A DNA stretch of 8,205 bases from DASVDK01 sp036562265 [NCBI: Thermodesulfobacteriota bacterium] (GCA_036562265.1 DATCKS010000497.1:1-8205), one strand, 5' to 3'; positions 1-7,651 are shown, counted from the stretch's first letter. A program made the numbers and translations. The notes: a model not told the origin generated them from the letters alone.

Positions 1-1621
1 GTCCGCAGGTCTGGATGAGGGAGCGCTCCGAGCGGAGGAACCCTTCCTTGTCCGCGTCCAGGATCGCCACCAGCGAAACCTCGGGGATGTCGAGTCCTTC
101 CCGCAACAGGTTGATCCCCACGAGCACGTCGAACTCCCCGAGCCTCAGGCTTCGGATGATCTCCATCCGCTCGAGCGACTCGATGTCCGAATGCAAGTAG
201 CGCACCCGGACCCCCGCTTCCTGGTAGTACTCGGTCAGGTCTTCCGCCATCCGCTTCGTGAGCGTCGTGACCAGGACGCGCTCCTTCCGGGCGACGCGGG
301 CGCGGATCTCCGAGAGGAGGTCGTCGACCTGGGTCGACGCGGGACGGACCTCGATCGCCGGGTCCATGAGCCCCGTGGGCCGAATGATCTGCTCGACGAC
401 CCGCCCGCCGCTCTTGCGAATCTCGTACTCGGCCGGTGTCGCCGAGACGTAGATGACCTGATTGTGATGTGCCTCCCACTCCTCGAACGTGAGGGGCCGG
501 TTGTCGAGCGCCGACGGCAGCCGGAAGCCGAACTCGACGAGCGTCTCCTTGCGCGACCTGTCGCCCCGGTACATCCCGCCGACCTGCGGCACCGTGACGT
601 GCGATTCGTCGATGACGAGCAGGTAGTCCTTCGGGAAGTAGTCCATCAGGGTCGGCGGCGGCTCGCCGGGCGCCCGGCCGGAGAGGTGGCGCGAGTAGTT
701 CTCGATGCCGTGGCAGAAGCCGACCTCCTCGAGCATCTCGAGGTCGAACATCGTCCGCTGCTCGATGCGCTGCGCCTCGAGGAGCTTTCCCTGGGACTTG
801 AAGAACCGGATACGCTCCTCGAGTTCCTCGCGGATGTTCGCGATGGCCGTCTTGAGCTGCTCCCGCGGCGTCACGTAGTGGCTGCCCGGGTAGATCACCG
901 TGTGCCGCAGGCGCCGTTGCACCGTGCCGCGCAGCGGGTCGATCTCGCTGATCCGCTCGATCTCGTCGCCGAAGAACTCGAACCGGTAGGCCATCGCGTT
1001 CTCGGCTGCGGGGATCACCTCGACGACGTCGCCGCGCGCGCGGAACGTGCCCCGCTTGAAGTCGACGTCGTTGCGGTCGTAGAGCATGGTGACCAGCCGA
1101 CGCAGGAACGCGTCGCGGGTGATGCGGTCCCCCTCCTGCACCACGAACCGCATGCTCGAGAAGAGCTCCGGGTCGCCGATGCCGTAGATGCAGGAGACCG
1201 ACGCCACGACGATCACGTCGCGCCGCTCGAGCACCGCGCGCGTCGCGCGGTGCCGCAGCATGTCGATCTCGTCGTTGATCGACGAGTCCTTCTCGATGAA
1301 GGTGTCGGTCGAGGGGATGTAGGCCTCGGGCTGGTAGTAGTCGTAGTACGAGATGAAGTACTCGACCGCGTTCTCCGGGAAGAGCCCCTTCATCTCCTGG
1401 TAGAGCTGCGCCGCCAGCGTCTTGTTCGGCGCCATGATGAGCGTCGGCCGCTGCACCCGCTCGATGACGTTGGCGATCGTGAAGCCCTTGCCCGACCCGG
1501 TGATGCCGAGGAGGGTCTGGTGCTTCGCGCCGGCCTCGATGCCGGCCGCGAGCGCATCGATTGCCTTCGGCTGGTCGCCGCGCGGGGTGAAGTCGGAGAC
1601 GAGTCGGAAGCGTCCGCTCAC
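1..1621 (-). CDS. uvrB: Excinuclease ABC subunit B (UvrB), 3' end cut by window edge
   Basis: UvrB is the DNA-damage-verifying helicase-like subunit of UvrABC nucleotide excision repair in the cytoplasm. I translated this frame by hand: it is open from a GTG start to the window edge, giving 540 residues; about 130 C-terminal residues (end of motif VI, UvrC-binding region) are missing. Numbering matches E. coli UvrB: Walker A region at 39-48, beta-hairpin YYDYY at 92-96 followed by QPEAY, DESH (Walker B) at 338-341, VSATP near 392, [10 protein letters not shown] near 502, and the start of motif VI (LIQTCG) at the edge. The GTG start overlaps the cysS stop by 4 bp (GTGA), with GGAAG five bases upstream as ribosome binding site, so translation is probably coupled to cysS. 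Oddity: Walker A reads GSGKG, with Gly at position 46 where Thr or Ser is expected; Lys45 is intact. The family call is certain; the effect of Gly46 is unknown. Confidence 0.97.
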   Translation of the reverse strand, partial: MSGRFRLVSDFTPRGDQPKAIDALAAGIEAGAKHQTLLGITGSGKGFTIANVIERVQRPTLIMAPNKTLAAQLYQEMKGLFPENAVEYFISYYDYYQPEAYIPSTDTFIEKDSSINDEIDMLRHRATRAVLERRDVIVVASVSCIYGIGDPELFSSMRFVVQEGDRITRDAFLRRLVTMLYDRNDVDFKRGTFRARGDVVEVIPAAENAMAYRFEFFGDEIERISEIDPLRGTVQRRLRHTVIYPGSHYVTPREQLKTAIANIREELEERIRFFKSQGKLLEAQRIEQRTMFDLEMLEEVGFCHGIENYSRHLSGRAPGEPPPTLMDYFPKDYLLVIDESHVTVPQVGGMYRGDRSRKETLVEFGFRLPSALDNRPLTFEEWEAHHNQVIYVSATPAEYEIRKSGGRVVEQIIRPTGLMDPAIEVRPASTQVDDLLSEIRARVARKERVLVTTLTKRMAEDLTEYYQEAGVRVRYLHSDIESLERMEIIRSLRLGEFDVLVGINLLREGLDIPEVSLVAILDADKEGFLRSERSLIQTCG

Positions 1622-3123
1622 TTGCGCTTCCAGTCCGTCCGGCCGCCCGGCCGATCCTCGAGGAGGATGCCGACCGCCTCGAGGTCGCGCCGGATCCGGT
1701 CGGCACGGGCGAAGTCGCGGGCCTTGCGGGCCGCCGCGCGCTCGGCGATGCGCCGCTCGATCTCCTGCTCCGACAGTCCGGCCGCCGATCCGGCCGCGGC
1801 CGGCGTCACCCCGGGCGCCCAGCCGGCCGTCCCCTTGAGCCACGCCTCGGCCGGGTGCTGGAAGAGGCCGAGGACGTCGCCGATCTCGCGGAAGGCCCGG
1901 CGGGCCGCGCCGAGGGCGGCGGCGCGGACGCGGTCGTCGGGCATGGTGTCCGCCAGGCGGTTGGCGGCCCTGGCCGCCTCGTGCAGCGCCGCGAAGGCGA
2001 CCGGGGTGTTGAGGTCGTCGTCCATCGCGTCCCGGAACCGGGACGGCAGCACGCGCACCGCCTCGACGTCGGCGCCGTAGGGCCCCCGGGCCGGCACGGC
2101 GCCGTCGCTCCCGTCGCGCGCCGCGCCGAGGGCGTCGAGCCGGGCCAGCAGCGTGTAGAAGTAGTCGAGCGTCTTGCGCGCCTCGTCGACGAGCCCCGGG
2201 GCGAACTCGATGGGGCTGCGGTAGTGGACCGACAGGAGGAGCACCCGGAGCACCTCCGGCCGGACGTCGGCGAGGATGTCCCGGACGCGGAGGAAGTTGC
2301 CGAGCGACTTGGACATCTTCTCGGCGTTGATGTTCACGAAGCCGTTGTGCACCCAGTACCGGGCGAAGGGGCGCTTGCCGGTGGCCCCCTCGCTCTGGGC
2401 GATCTCGTTCTCGTGATGGGGGAAGATCAGGTCCTGCCCCCCGCCGTGGATGTCGATCTGCTCGCCCAGCTCGTGCATGCTCATGGCCGAGCACTCGATG
2501 TGCCACCCCGGGCGCCCGGGCCCCCAGGGCGACGGCCACGAGGGTTCACCCGGCTTGGCCCTTTTCCAGAGGGCGAAGTCGAGCGGATCCGCCTTGCGCT
2601 CGTCCACCTCGACCCGGGCCCCCGCCCGCATCTCGGCGAGGTTGCGCTTGCTGAGCAGGCCGTACGGCGCGAAGCGGCCGACGCGGTAGTAGACGTCGCC
2701 GTCGACCACGTACGCCATGCCCCGCTCCAGGAGACGCTCGATCAGGGCGATCATCTCCGGGACGTACTCCGTGGCCTTCGGCTTCACGTCCGGCTCGCGG
2801 CACTGGAGCGCGGCCATGTCGCGCTCGTACTCCTCCGTGAACTGGCCTGCGACCGCGTGCCAGGGCCGCCCCTCTTCGGCCGCCCGGCGGATGATCTTGT
2901 CCTCGATGTCCGTGTAGTTACGGACGAACGTCAGCGTCCGGTCGGGAAACCGGTAGGTCAGGTAGCGGGCCAGGACGTCGAAGACGACCGCCGCCCTCGC
3001 GTGACCGAGGTGCGCGAAGTCGTAGACGGTGGGGCCGCAGACGTACATCCCGATGCGGCCCGGCACCAGCGGCTCGAAGGCGTCCTTGCGGCCCGTGAGG
3101 GTATTGAAGAGGCTGAAGGGCAT
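1618..3123 (-). CDS. cysS: Cysteinyl-tRNA synthetase
   Basis: This class I aminoacyl-tRNA synthetase charges tRNA-Cys with cysteine using ATP, in the cytoplasm. The 501-residue product carries the complete signature set: the HIGH-type motif HLGH at 38-41, the KMSKS loop at 269-273, and the four zinc ligands expected from the E. coli enzyme (Cys29 in YVCGPT, Cys211 in HIECS, His236 and Glu240 in HHENE). The C-terminal helical anticodon-binding region ends in the usual basic tail (TDWKRK). It is about 40 residues longer than E. coli CysRS. The excess lies in two Ala/Gly/Pro-rich stretches, about 333-352 and 430-450, that look like flexible linkers. The ATG start at 3123 is about 20 nt downstream of the predicted transcription start and has only a weak GGCGG ribosome binding site. 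It is the first gene of a cysS-uvrB pair. No T-box leader is visible in the short upstream gap. Confidence 0.97.
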   Translation of the reverse strand: MPFSLFNTLTGRKDAFEPLVPGRIGMYVCGPTVYDFAHLGHARAAVVFDVLARYLTYRFPDRTLTFVRNYTDIEDKIIRRAAEEGRPWHAVAGQFTEEYERDMAALQCREPDVKPKATEYVPEMIALIERLLERGMAYVVDGDVYYRVGRFAPYGLLSKRNLAEMRAGARVEVDERKADPLDFALWKRAKPGEPSWPSPWGPGRPGWHIECSAMSMHELGEQIDIHGGGQDLIFPHHENEIAQSEGATGKRPFARYWVHNGFVNINAEKMSKSLGNFLRVRDILADVRPEVLRVLLLSVHYRSPIEFAPGLVDEARKTLDYFYTLLARLDALGAARDGSDGAVPARGPYGADVEAVRVLPSRFRDAMDDDLNTPVAFAALHEAARAANRLADTMPDDRVRAAALGAARRAFREIGDVLGLFQHPAEAWLKGTAGWAPGVTPAAAGSAAGLSEQEIERRIAERAAARKARDFARADRIRRDLEAVGILLEDRPGGRTDWKRK

Positions 3124-3148
3124 AGTCGGCCGCCGGAGCGGTTGGGTG

Positions 3149-3178
3149 ATTATCGCAGCCGGCGGTGACGCGTGTCAA
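3149..3178 (-). promoter_or_regulatory. Predicted sigma70 promoter for cysS-uvrB
   Basis: On the minus strand, TTGACA (3173-3178, perfect -35) is followed by an 18-nt spacer and GATAAT (3149-3154, five of six matches to TATAAT). TG lies at the extended -10 position (TGCGATAAT). Transcription would begin near 3142, leaving a leader of about 20 nt before the cysS ATG. Such a close match stands out in GC-rich DNA. The assignment rests on sequence alone. Confidence 0.72.
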
Positions 3179-3180
3179 CG

Positions 3181-3206
3181 TGCCGAAAATCGTCGCTTTT
3201 TCGGCA
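3181..3206. repeat. AT-rich perfect inverted repeat abutting the cysS -35 box
   Basis: TGCCGAAAA (3181-3189) and TTTTCGGCA (3198-3206) form a perfect 9-bp inverted repeat around an 8-nt centre. It starts 2 bp upstream of the cysS -35 hexamer. It could be a regulator binding site, an upstream activating element or, if transcribed, a hairpin after the aminotransferase gene. Its T-run lies inside the right arm rather than after the stem, and no T-tract follows on the minus strand, so it is not a classical intrinsic terminator. Confidence 0.5.
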
Positions 3207-3253
3207 ACGTGGCCCGGGCTACCGAAGGAAGGGGTCGGGTGCCCGCCGGCCTT

Positions 3254-3285
3254 CGGGGCGGGACGCCCGCGGGCCTCCCGCCCCG
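3254..3285 (-). terminator. GC-rich stem-loop downstream of the aminotransferase gene
   Basis: CGGGGCGGGA (3254-3263) pairs perfectly with TCCCGCCCCG (3276-3285), giving a 10-bp stem with a 12-nt loop that is itself nearly palindromic. It lies 13 bp past the stop codon of the upstream minus-strand gene, where a terminator or 3'-end-stabilising hairpin is expected. There is no downstream T-run, so Rho-independent termination is doubtful; a 3'-end protection or processing role is equally possible. Confidence 0.35.
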
Positions 3286-3298
3286 GGACCTGGCGCCG

Positions 3299-4501
3299 CT
3301 ACTCCAGCGCCGAAAGCGCGGTCCGCATCCTGGCGACCGCCTCCTCGATCTTCGGCATGGCCGTGGCGTACGAGAGCCGCAGGTAGCCCTCCGCGCCGAA
3401 GGCGGCGCCGGCCACCGTGCCGACGCGGGCGGCGTCGAGGAGGTAGTCGGCCAGGTCGTACGACGTGGCGATGGTCCGCCCCTCCCGGGTCTTGCGGCCG
3501 AGGAGCCGGGACACGTTCGGGAAGGCGTAGAACGCCCCCGTGGGCATGGCGCAGGTCACCCCCGGCAGGCTCCCCAGGGCGTCGACCAGGAACCGCCGGC
3601 GGCGGTCGAACTCGGCGACCATCATCGGCAGCTCCTCGGCCGGGTTGGCGAGGGCGAACGTGGCCGCCTTGATGGTCACCGACGAGGGGTTCGACGTGGA
3701 CTGGCTCTGGACCACCTCCATCGCCCGGATGACCTCGACCGGGCCGGCCCCGTACCCGAGCCGCCACCCGGTCATGGCGTAGGCCTTGGAGAGGCCGTTG
3801 ACGGTGATCGTGCGGGCGTAGACCTCGGGCGAGAGGGACGCGAACGCGGTCTGCACGAAGCCGTCGTACACGAGCTTCTCGTAGATCTCGTCCGAGCAGA
3901 CGAGGATGTCCTTCTCGACGACCACCTTCGCGAGCGCCTCGAGCTCGGCCTTCGTATAGGCGGCGCCGGTCGGGTTCGAGGGGGTGTTGAGGATGAGGAG
4001 CTTCGTGCGCGGCGTGATGGCGGCGCTGAGCTCTTCGGCCGTCATCTTGAAGCCCCGCTCCGCGCTCGTCTCGACGATCACCGGCCGGCCGCCGGCCAGC
4101 AGCACCATGTCGGGGTACGAGACCCAGTAGGGCGCGGGGATGATCACCTCGTCGCCCGGGTCGACGAGCGCCATGAGCAGGTTGTAGATGGTGTGCTTGG
4201 CGCCGACCGAGACGATGACCTGCTCGGGACGGTACTCGACCCCGTTCTCGCGCGCGAGCTTCGTGCAGACCGCCTGGCGCAGCTCGGGCGTCCCCGCGGT
4301 CGGCATGTACTTGGTGAAGCCCTCTTCGATCGCCTTGATGCCGGCCTGCTTCACCGCCTTCGGCGTGTCGAAGTCGGGTTCGCCCACGGTGAGGGAGATG
4401 ACGTCGACACCCCTGGCGCGCAGTTCGCGCGCCTTGTTCTCGGCGGCGATCGTCGGCGACGGTTTGACGGCGGCAATGCGGCTGGCGAGTCGGATGGCCA
4501 T
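3299..4501 (-). CDS. aspC: Class I PLP-dependent aspartate aminotransferase (subgroup Ib type)
   Basis: This enzyme transfers the amino group between aspartate and 2-oxoglutarate through pyridoxal phosphate, linking the TCA cycle to amino-acid synthesis. The 400-residue product has the fold-type I landmarks in order: FTKYMPTAG at 62-70, VGAKHT at 99-104 (Lys102 corresponds to the distal-carboxylate-binding Lys of the Thermus-type enzyme), NTPSNPTGA at 172-180, SDEIYE at 203-208 (Asp204 for the PLP ring nitrogen), the Schiff-base Lys239 in NGLSKAYAMTGWRLGY, and Arg375 in YLRLSYAT for the substrate alpha-carboxylate. Similarity along the whole length to Thermus/Bacillus subgroup Ib enzymes is strong. 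Some members also transaminate prephenate in tyrosine/phenylalanine synthesis, so dual specificity cannot be excluded. The ATG lies 3 nt after the coaD stop, with only a weak ribosome binding site, which suggests translational coupling. The gene symbol is by function; aspB or aat would be equally valid. Confidence 0.93.
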   Translation of the reverse strand: MAIRLASRIAAVKPSPTIAAENKARELRARGVDVISLTVGEPDFDTPKAVKQAGIKAIEEGFTKYMPTAGTPELRQAVCTKLARENGVEYRPEQVIVSVGAKHTIYNLLMALVDPGDEVIIPAPYWVSYPDMVLLAGGRPVIVETSAERGFKMTAEELSAAITPRTKLLILNTPSNPTGAAYTKAELEALAKVVVEKDILVCSDEIYEKLVYDGFVQTAFASLSPEVYARTITVNGLSKAYAMTGWRLGYGAGPVEVIRAMEVVQSQSTSNPSSVTIKAATFALANPAEELPMMVAEFDRRRRFLVDALGSLPGVTCAMPTGAFYAFPNVSRLLGRKTREGRTIATSYDLADYLLDAARVGTVAGAAFGAEGYLRLSYATAMPKIEEAVARMRTALSALE

Positions 4502-4504
4502 GGC

Positions 4505-5026
4505 CTAACGCGGACCTCGTGCGGCAGGTTTCCGGGACCGCGGGAACTTGCCCGCGAGCGCCTCGATGACCGGCGGCGGGACCATCCCGTCGACCGAGCC
4601 CCCGAGGCTCGCCACCTCCTTGACGAGGCGGCTCGAAAGGAACGAGTGCTTGGCGCTCGTCGTCATGAAGACGGTCTCGATGCCGGGCTCGAGGTGCCGG
4701 TTCATGAGCGCCATCTGGAACTCGTACTCGAAGTCGGACACCGCGCGCAGGCCGCGGAGGATCAGCGTCGCCCCGTTGGCCCGCGCGTAGTCGACGAGCA
4801 GCCCGCCGAAGGCGTCGACCCGTACGCGCCCCGCGGCCGGCCGCCCCTCGAGCGCCCGGCGGATCAGCTCGACCCGCTCCTCGACCGTGAAGAGCGTCCG
4901 CTTCTCCGGGTTCGTGGCGATCGCCACGATGAGCGAGTCGGCGAGGACGACCCCGCGCTCGATGAGGTCGAGATGGCCGTAGGTGATCGGGTCGAACGAG
5001 CCCGGATAGACGGCGATGCGCGTCAT
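4505..5026 (-). CDS. coaD: Pantetheine-phosphate adenylyltransferase
   Basis: CoaD makes dephospho-CoA from 4'-phosphopantetheine and ATP, the penultimate step of coenzyme A synthesis. The 173-residue product has the nucleotidyltransferase signature [10 protein letters not shown] at 9-18 (Ser10 and His18 are the conserved ATP-binding positions), Lys42 in NPEKRTLF, Arg91 in [13 protein letters not shown], and [13 protein letters not shown] from 131. Bacterial CoaD proteins are usually about 160 residues; the surplus here is a basic, Arg/Pro-rich C-terminal tail ([11 protein letters not shown]). The ATG at 5026 is chosen because the family begins exactly there and a G-run (GGGGGG) lies five bases upstream; the longer open frame upstream has no family match. 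It follows rsmD, a pairing seen in many bacteria, after a 61-nt spacer, and is followed after 3 nt by the aminotransferase gene. Confidence 0.96.
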   Translation of the reverse strand: MTRIAVYPGSFDPITYGHLDLIERGVVLADSLIVAIATNPEKRTLFTVEERVELIRRALEGRPAAGRVRVDAFGGLLVDYARANGATLILRGLRAVSDFEYEFQMALMNRHLEPGIETVFMTTSAKHSFLSSRLVKEVASLGGSVDGMVPPPVIEALAGKFPRSRKPAARGPR

Positions 5027-5043
5027 GTGGACCCCCCACCACC

Positions 5044-5081
5044 GGCGGCACGCCGCCTCGGCGCGGCCGCGTCGCGGCCGC
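5044..5081. repeat. Two short GC hairpins in the rsmD-coaD spacer
   Basis: The 61-nt spacer holds GGCGGC/GCCGCC (5044-5049 with 5052-5057) and two copies of the self-complementary octamer GCGGCCGC (5063-5070 and 5074-5081) separated by GTC. Each pair can fold, and the transcript upstream of coaD would be strongly structured. This may be chance in very GC-rich DNA; no T-run supports a terminator. Confidence 0.3.
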
Positions 5082-5087
5082 CACCCG

Positions 5088-5654
5088 TCAGGCCGACCGT
5101 CGATAGACCGTGATCGCGGTCCGGCCGTACGCTCGCCGGACCGCCTCGACGAGGTCGCCGGCGGCGGCCGGCATGGCCTCGCCCGTCGCGTGCTCCGCCA
5201 CCACGAACCCGCCCGGCGCGACGAGCCCCAGGTCGGCGAGCCGGGCGACGATTCCCGCGGCCAGGCCGGCGCCGTACGGCGGGTCGAGGAACACCGTCCC
5301 GAACGCCGCCCCCTCCCGCGCGAGGCGATCGAGGCTCGCCTCGACGTCGGCGCGCACGATCCGGACCCGGTCGTCCGGCACGCCGAGCGAGGCGACGTTC
5401 CTCGCCAGCACCGCGACCGCCCGCCCCGATCCCTCGACGAACGTCGCCCGCGCGGCGCCCCGCGAGAGCGCCTCGAGCCCCAGGCTCCCCGTGCCGGCAA
5501 AGAGGTCGAGGACCGCGGCCCCCCGGATCGGGGCGCCGCGCGCCTCGAGGATGTTGAAGACCGCCGCCCGGAGGCGGTCGGTCGACGGGCGGGTCGCCTC
5601 CCCCCTCGGCGCGGCCAGCCTCCGGCCGCGCCACTCGCCGCCGGTGATCCGCAG
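5088..5654 (-). CDS. rsmD: 16S rRNA (guanine(966)-N(2))-methyltransferase, probable CTG start
   Basis: RsmD methylates N2 of G966 in 16S rRNA during 30S assembly, using S-adenosylmethionine. Translating from a CTG at 5654 gives 188 residues, the usual family length, beginning [13 protein letters not shown] where typical RsmD begins M-R-I-x-G-G. It continues with TRPSTDRLR at 21-29, the SAM-binding motif [16 protein letters not shown] at 48-63 and the catalytic DPPY at 124-127. The previous codon is the TAG stop of the aldolase gene in the same frame. No in-frame ATG, GTG or TTG occurs until a GTG at codon 82, which would remove the SAM motif. Initiation at CTG, with a GGCGGTGA-like ribosome binding site just before it, is therefore the simplest reading. 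Alternatives are initiation at the ATC two codons on, TAG readthrough giving an aldolase-RsmD fusion, or a sequence error. coaD follows downstream. The family call is firm, the start less so. Confidence 0.92.
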   Translation of the reverse strand: MRITGGEWRGRRLAAPRGEATRPSTDRLRAAVFNILEARGAPIRGAAVLDLFAGTGSLGLEALSRGAARATFVEGSGRAVAVLARNVASLGVPDDRVRIVRADVEASLDRLAREGAAFGTVFLDPPYGAGLAAGIVARLADLGLVAPGGFVVAEHATGEAMPAAAGDLVEAVRRAYGRTAITVYRRSA

Positions 5655-7064
5655 CTACTTCACCGCCGCCTTCAGGGCGTCGGGCATGACCGCCGCGACC
5701 GGCACCGGCTTGACGTACCGGTCGACCAGCGCCCGCGTCCCCTTCGCGCCGAGCTGCGTGAAGAGGAACTCGAGCTTGCCCTCGAGTTCCCGCGCGAGCG
5801 CGTCGCGGGTCGCCTCGGGCAGCTCCCAGAAGGCGGCCTTGAACGGGCCGTACCCTCGCTTGCGGTTCTTGTAGAGGAACTGCTCCTCGGTCTCGTCCGG
5901 CTTCTTCTCCGCGCCGAGCGCCTGGCGGATGTGCGCGTAGATCCGCTCGCGCAGCTCGGCCGGGAAGGCGGCCGACTCGAACATCATGTTCTGGAAGCCG
6001 GTGGCCAGGTGGATCTCGGCCGCTCCCGTCTTCGGGAAGAGGTGGAACAGCTCGTCGGGGAGCGTCGAGGCGCCGTGCTGCACGCAGCCGGCGATGCCGT
6101 ACTCGCGGCAGACGGTCGACAGCCGCTCGAGCGTCCCGAAGTCGAGCTTCACCTGGGCCACCTTGCCGTCCGGCGTCGGGATGCCGCCGTGCGTGGTGCC
6201 GGTCTGCACGCTGATCTTGCTCGGGCCCTTCGCGCCCGGCTTGCGTCGCGCCAGCTCCTCGCGCACCCCCTCGACGTAGGCGCGCAGCTCCGCCTCCGTG
6301 GAGTTGTGCTTGCCGACCTCGCCGATCTCCCCCCCGACCGAGATGGTCACGCCCGCAGGCTCGAGGTCGCGGATGAGGGCGATCATCTCGGCGGTGATCT
6401 CGAAGTTCTCGCGCTGCTGCTCCCGCTCGGGCGACTTCGAGAGGTCGACGATGGTCGACGCGTCGATGTCGATGTTCATGTAGCCGGCGGCGATCGCCTC
6501 CCGCACGAGGCTGCGCAGGCCCTCGATCTCCGCCTGCCGGTCCTTCGCGAAGTTCTTCGCGTTGATCTGGAAGTGGTCCCCCTGGATGAAGATGGGGCCC
6601 CGGTAGCCTTCCTTGATGCCGGCCGCGAGGACCGACGCCGCGAAGTCGGCCGGCCGCTGGTCGGTGTAGCCCATCTCGCTCTTGGCCAGCTCGAAGATGA
6701 AGGCGCCCGCGTCGGTCCTCTTGGCCGTCCGGATCATGGCGCGGGCGAAGTCGTAGGTCATGCCGCGGATGTTCACCGCGGGGACCGTGACGCCCTCGTA
6801 CTCGTTGCGAGCGCGGGCCTCGTAGAGCGCCTGGATCGACGCCGAGTGGAGGCCGAGCGCCCGAGCCGCCTCCCGGACGAGGTAGGCGGCCGCCTGGCGC
6901 ACCGCGGGCGAGACGCCGTTGGCGGCGTTGTAGGCGAGCTGGTCGACGACGCCCGCGCGGAGCTTCGCCTCGTCGGTCACCTCGACGCCGTCCCGGGAAA
7001 CCCGGAGGGCCGGCCTGACGGCGGCAAGCAGCGCGGAAAGGTCGGCGTACTTCTCGTAGGTCAT
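5655..7064 (-). CDS. Class II-type fructose-bisphosphate aldolase, long variant
   Basis: The 469-residue protein resembles class II (metal-dependent) ketose-bisphosphate aldolases, which reversibly cleave fructose 1,6-bisphosphate into glyceraldehyde 3-phosphate and dihydroxyacetone phosphate in glycolysis and gluconeogenesis. The catalytic Asp and three metal His of the family appear to be retained: Asp163-His164 in QGDHFQ, His292 in TGTTHGG and His330 in CVQHGAST, with GGEIGEVGK at 244-252. The segment aligned with the usual I-N-I-A-T phosphate/substrate motif reads IHLATGFQ (351-358), with His352 in place of Asn. About 90 residues precede the point where canonical class II enzymes begin ([17 protein letters not shown]), and an extended C-terminal region (about 365-469) follows the barrel, so it exceeds the usual 280-360 residues. 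Start chosen at 7064 because GGAGGAG lies 8 nt upstream; an in-frame ATG at 7139 lacks this. The fold call is good; substrate could be another ketose bisphosphate. It abuts rsmD without a gap. Confidence 0.82.
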   Translation of the reverse strand: MTYEKYADLSALLAAVRPALRVSRDGVEVTDEAKLRAGVVDQLAYNAANGVSPAVRQAAAYLVREAARALGLHSASIQALYEARARNEYEGVTVPAVNIRGMTYDFARAMIRTAKRTDAGAFIFELAKSEMGYTDQRPADFAASVLAAGIKEGYRGPIFIQGDHFQINAKNFAKDRQAEIEGLRSLVREAIAAGYMNIDIDASTIVDLSKSPEREQQRENFEITAEMIALIRDLEPAGVTISVGGEIGEVGKHNSTEAELRAYVEGVREELARRKPGAKGPSKISVQTGTTHGGIPTPDGKVAQVKLDFGTLERLSTVCREYGIAGCVQHGASTLPDELFHLFPKTGAAEIHLATGFQNMMFESAAFPAELRERIYAHIRQALGAEKKPDETEEQFLYKNRKRGYGPFKAAFWELPEATRDALARELEGKLEFLFTQLGAKGTRALVDRYVKPVPVAAVMPDALKAAVK

Positions 7065-7079
7065 CGCAGCGGCTCCTCC
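7057..7079 (-). promoter_or_regulatory. Strong ribosome binding site deciding the aldolase start
   Basis: On the minus strand GGAGGAG (7073-7079) precedes the ATG at 7064 by 8 nt. This near-perfect Shine-Dalgarno sequence is the best in the window and selects this start over the in-frame ATG at 7139. Confidence 0.8.
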
Positions 7080-7129
7080 ACGGCCGGCAACGCACGCGAC
7101 CGCGTGGAAGTGTTCACAACTGCTCGGGA

Positions 7130-7158
7130 AACGTACCATCAGGCCCGCACACCGTCAA
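7130..7158 (-). promoter_or_regulatory. Candidate promoter for the aldolase-rsmD-coaD-aspC unit
   Basis: TTGACG (7153-7158) and TACGTT (7130-7135) on the minus strand are separated by 17 nt, with TG at the extended -10 position. The -35 is good and the -10 poor (three of six). The position in the only non-coding gap before the aldolase gene supports it. The predicted leader is about 60 nt and contains the inverted repeat CACGCG-AC-CGCGTG (7093-7106). Confidence 0.4.
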
Positions 7159-7195
7159 CCGGACCGGGCGCGCGGGTCGTCGGTCGAGTCGCGCC

Positions 7196-7651
7196 TTACG
7201 GTCTCGCCGCTCGCCCCCCCTCGAGGAACCGGTCGAGCCCGCGCAGCATCTGGCGCAGGTCGCCCGGGTCGAGGTCGATCGAGAAGGTCAGGCGATGCGC
7301 ACGGGCGGGGTTCGGACGGGCCGTTCCCTCGGCGACGAAGGCCCCCTCCCCGTTCGCGCGGACCTCGAGGACGAGGGCGGCGTCGACGGCGCAAAGGACG
7401 GCCGCGCCGTCCGGCGCGCTCTCGAGCGCCCGCAGGCCGTCGCGCAGGCGGCCCAACGCCTCGACGGCGAAGGTCGCCTCGTAGCTTGCGCGAAACGGTC
7501 CGGCCGCGATGTCGACCTCACCGCGCACGCGGGCGCCCCCGTCGCCGCCCGGCGCCGCGTGCGGCGGGCCGGGCAGCCGTACGCGCACGAAGTCGCCCGC
7601 GAGACGGCCGACCAGGAGCGCCGGCTCCCGGGTGGTGACCAGCGGGGTCAC
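7196..7651 (-). CDS. Small WapI-like protein of unknown function
   Basis: This gives a 151-residue, probably cytoplasmic protein without signal peptide, membrane segment or obvious catalytic motif. The second half has alternating hydrophobic strands (FRASYEATFAVEALGRLRDGL at about 53-73, then ALVLEVRANGEGAFVAEG) and ends with LTFSIDLDPGDLRQMLRGLD at 121-140. That layout resembles my recollection of the WapI family, whose members carry a similar strand followed by an Asp-x-x-x-Leu helix; they are named after an immunity protein but are widespread outside toxin loci. No toxin gene is visible here, so an immunity role is not supported. The GTG start at 7651 overlaps the stop of the zinc-ribbon gene by 4 bp (GTGA), which implies co-translation; the longer open frame upstream lies within that other gene. 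A Gly/Pro-rich linker (28-42) separates the N-terminal strands from the core. Confidence 0.72.
   Translation of the reverse strand: MTPLVTTREPALLVGRLAGDFVRVRLPGPPHAAPGGDGGARVRGEVDIAAGPFRASYEATFAVEALGRLRDGLRALESAPDGAAVLCAVDAALVLEVRANGEGAFVAEGTARPNPARAHRLTFSIDLDPGDLRQMLRGLDRFLEGGRAARP

Noticed and set aside
3181-3206. Reading the AT-rich inverted repeat as an intrinsic terminator
   Set aside because: Its T-run forms part of the stem and no T-tract follows on the minus strand; its position beside the -35 box fits a regulatory site better.
3219-5084. A 621-codon minus-strand open frame
   Set aside because: It is the out-of-frame shadow of coaD and the aminotransferase gene and reads as Arg/Gly-rich low-complexity sequence without motifs.
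5027-5500. N-terminal extension of coaD in the same frame
   Set aside because: It overlaps rsmD in another frame, is Arg/Ser-rich and has no counterpart in the CoaD family, which starts at the ATG at 5026.
7065-7139. Alternative aldolase start at 7139 adding 25 residues
   Set aside because: The extra sequence has no good ribosome binding site and overlaps the candidate -10 region, whereas GGAGGAG sits ideally before the ATG at 7064.
191-7484. Very long plus-strand open frames (for example 191-2080, 1855-3168, 3029-5113, 5016-7484)
   Set aside because: They are antisense to well-supported genes, are rich in Arg, Asp, Leu and Val from mirrored GC-rich codons, show no family motif, and are the usual antisense artefact of GC-rich coding DNA.
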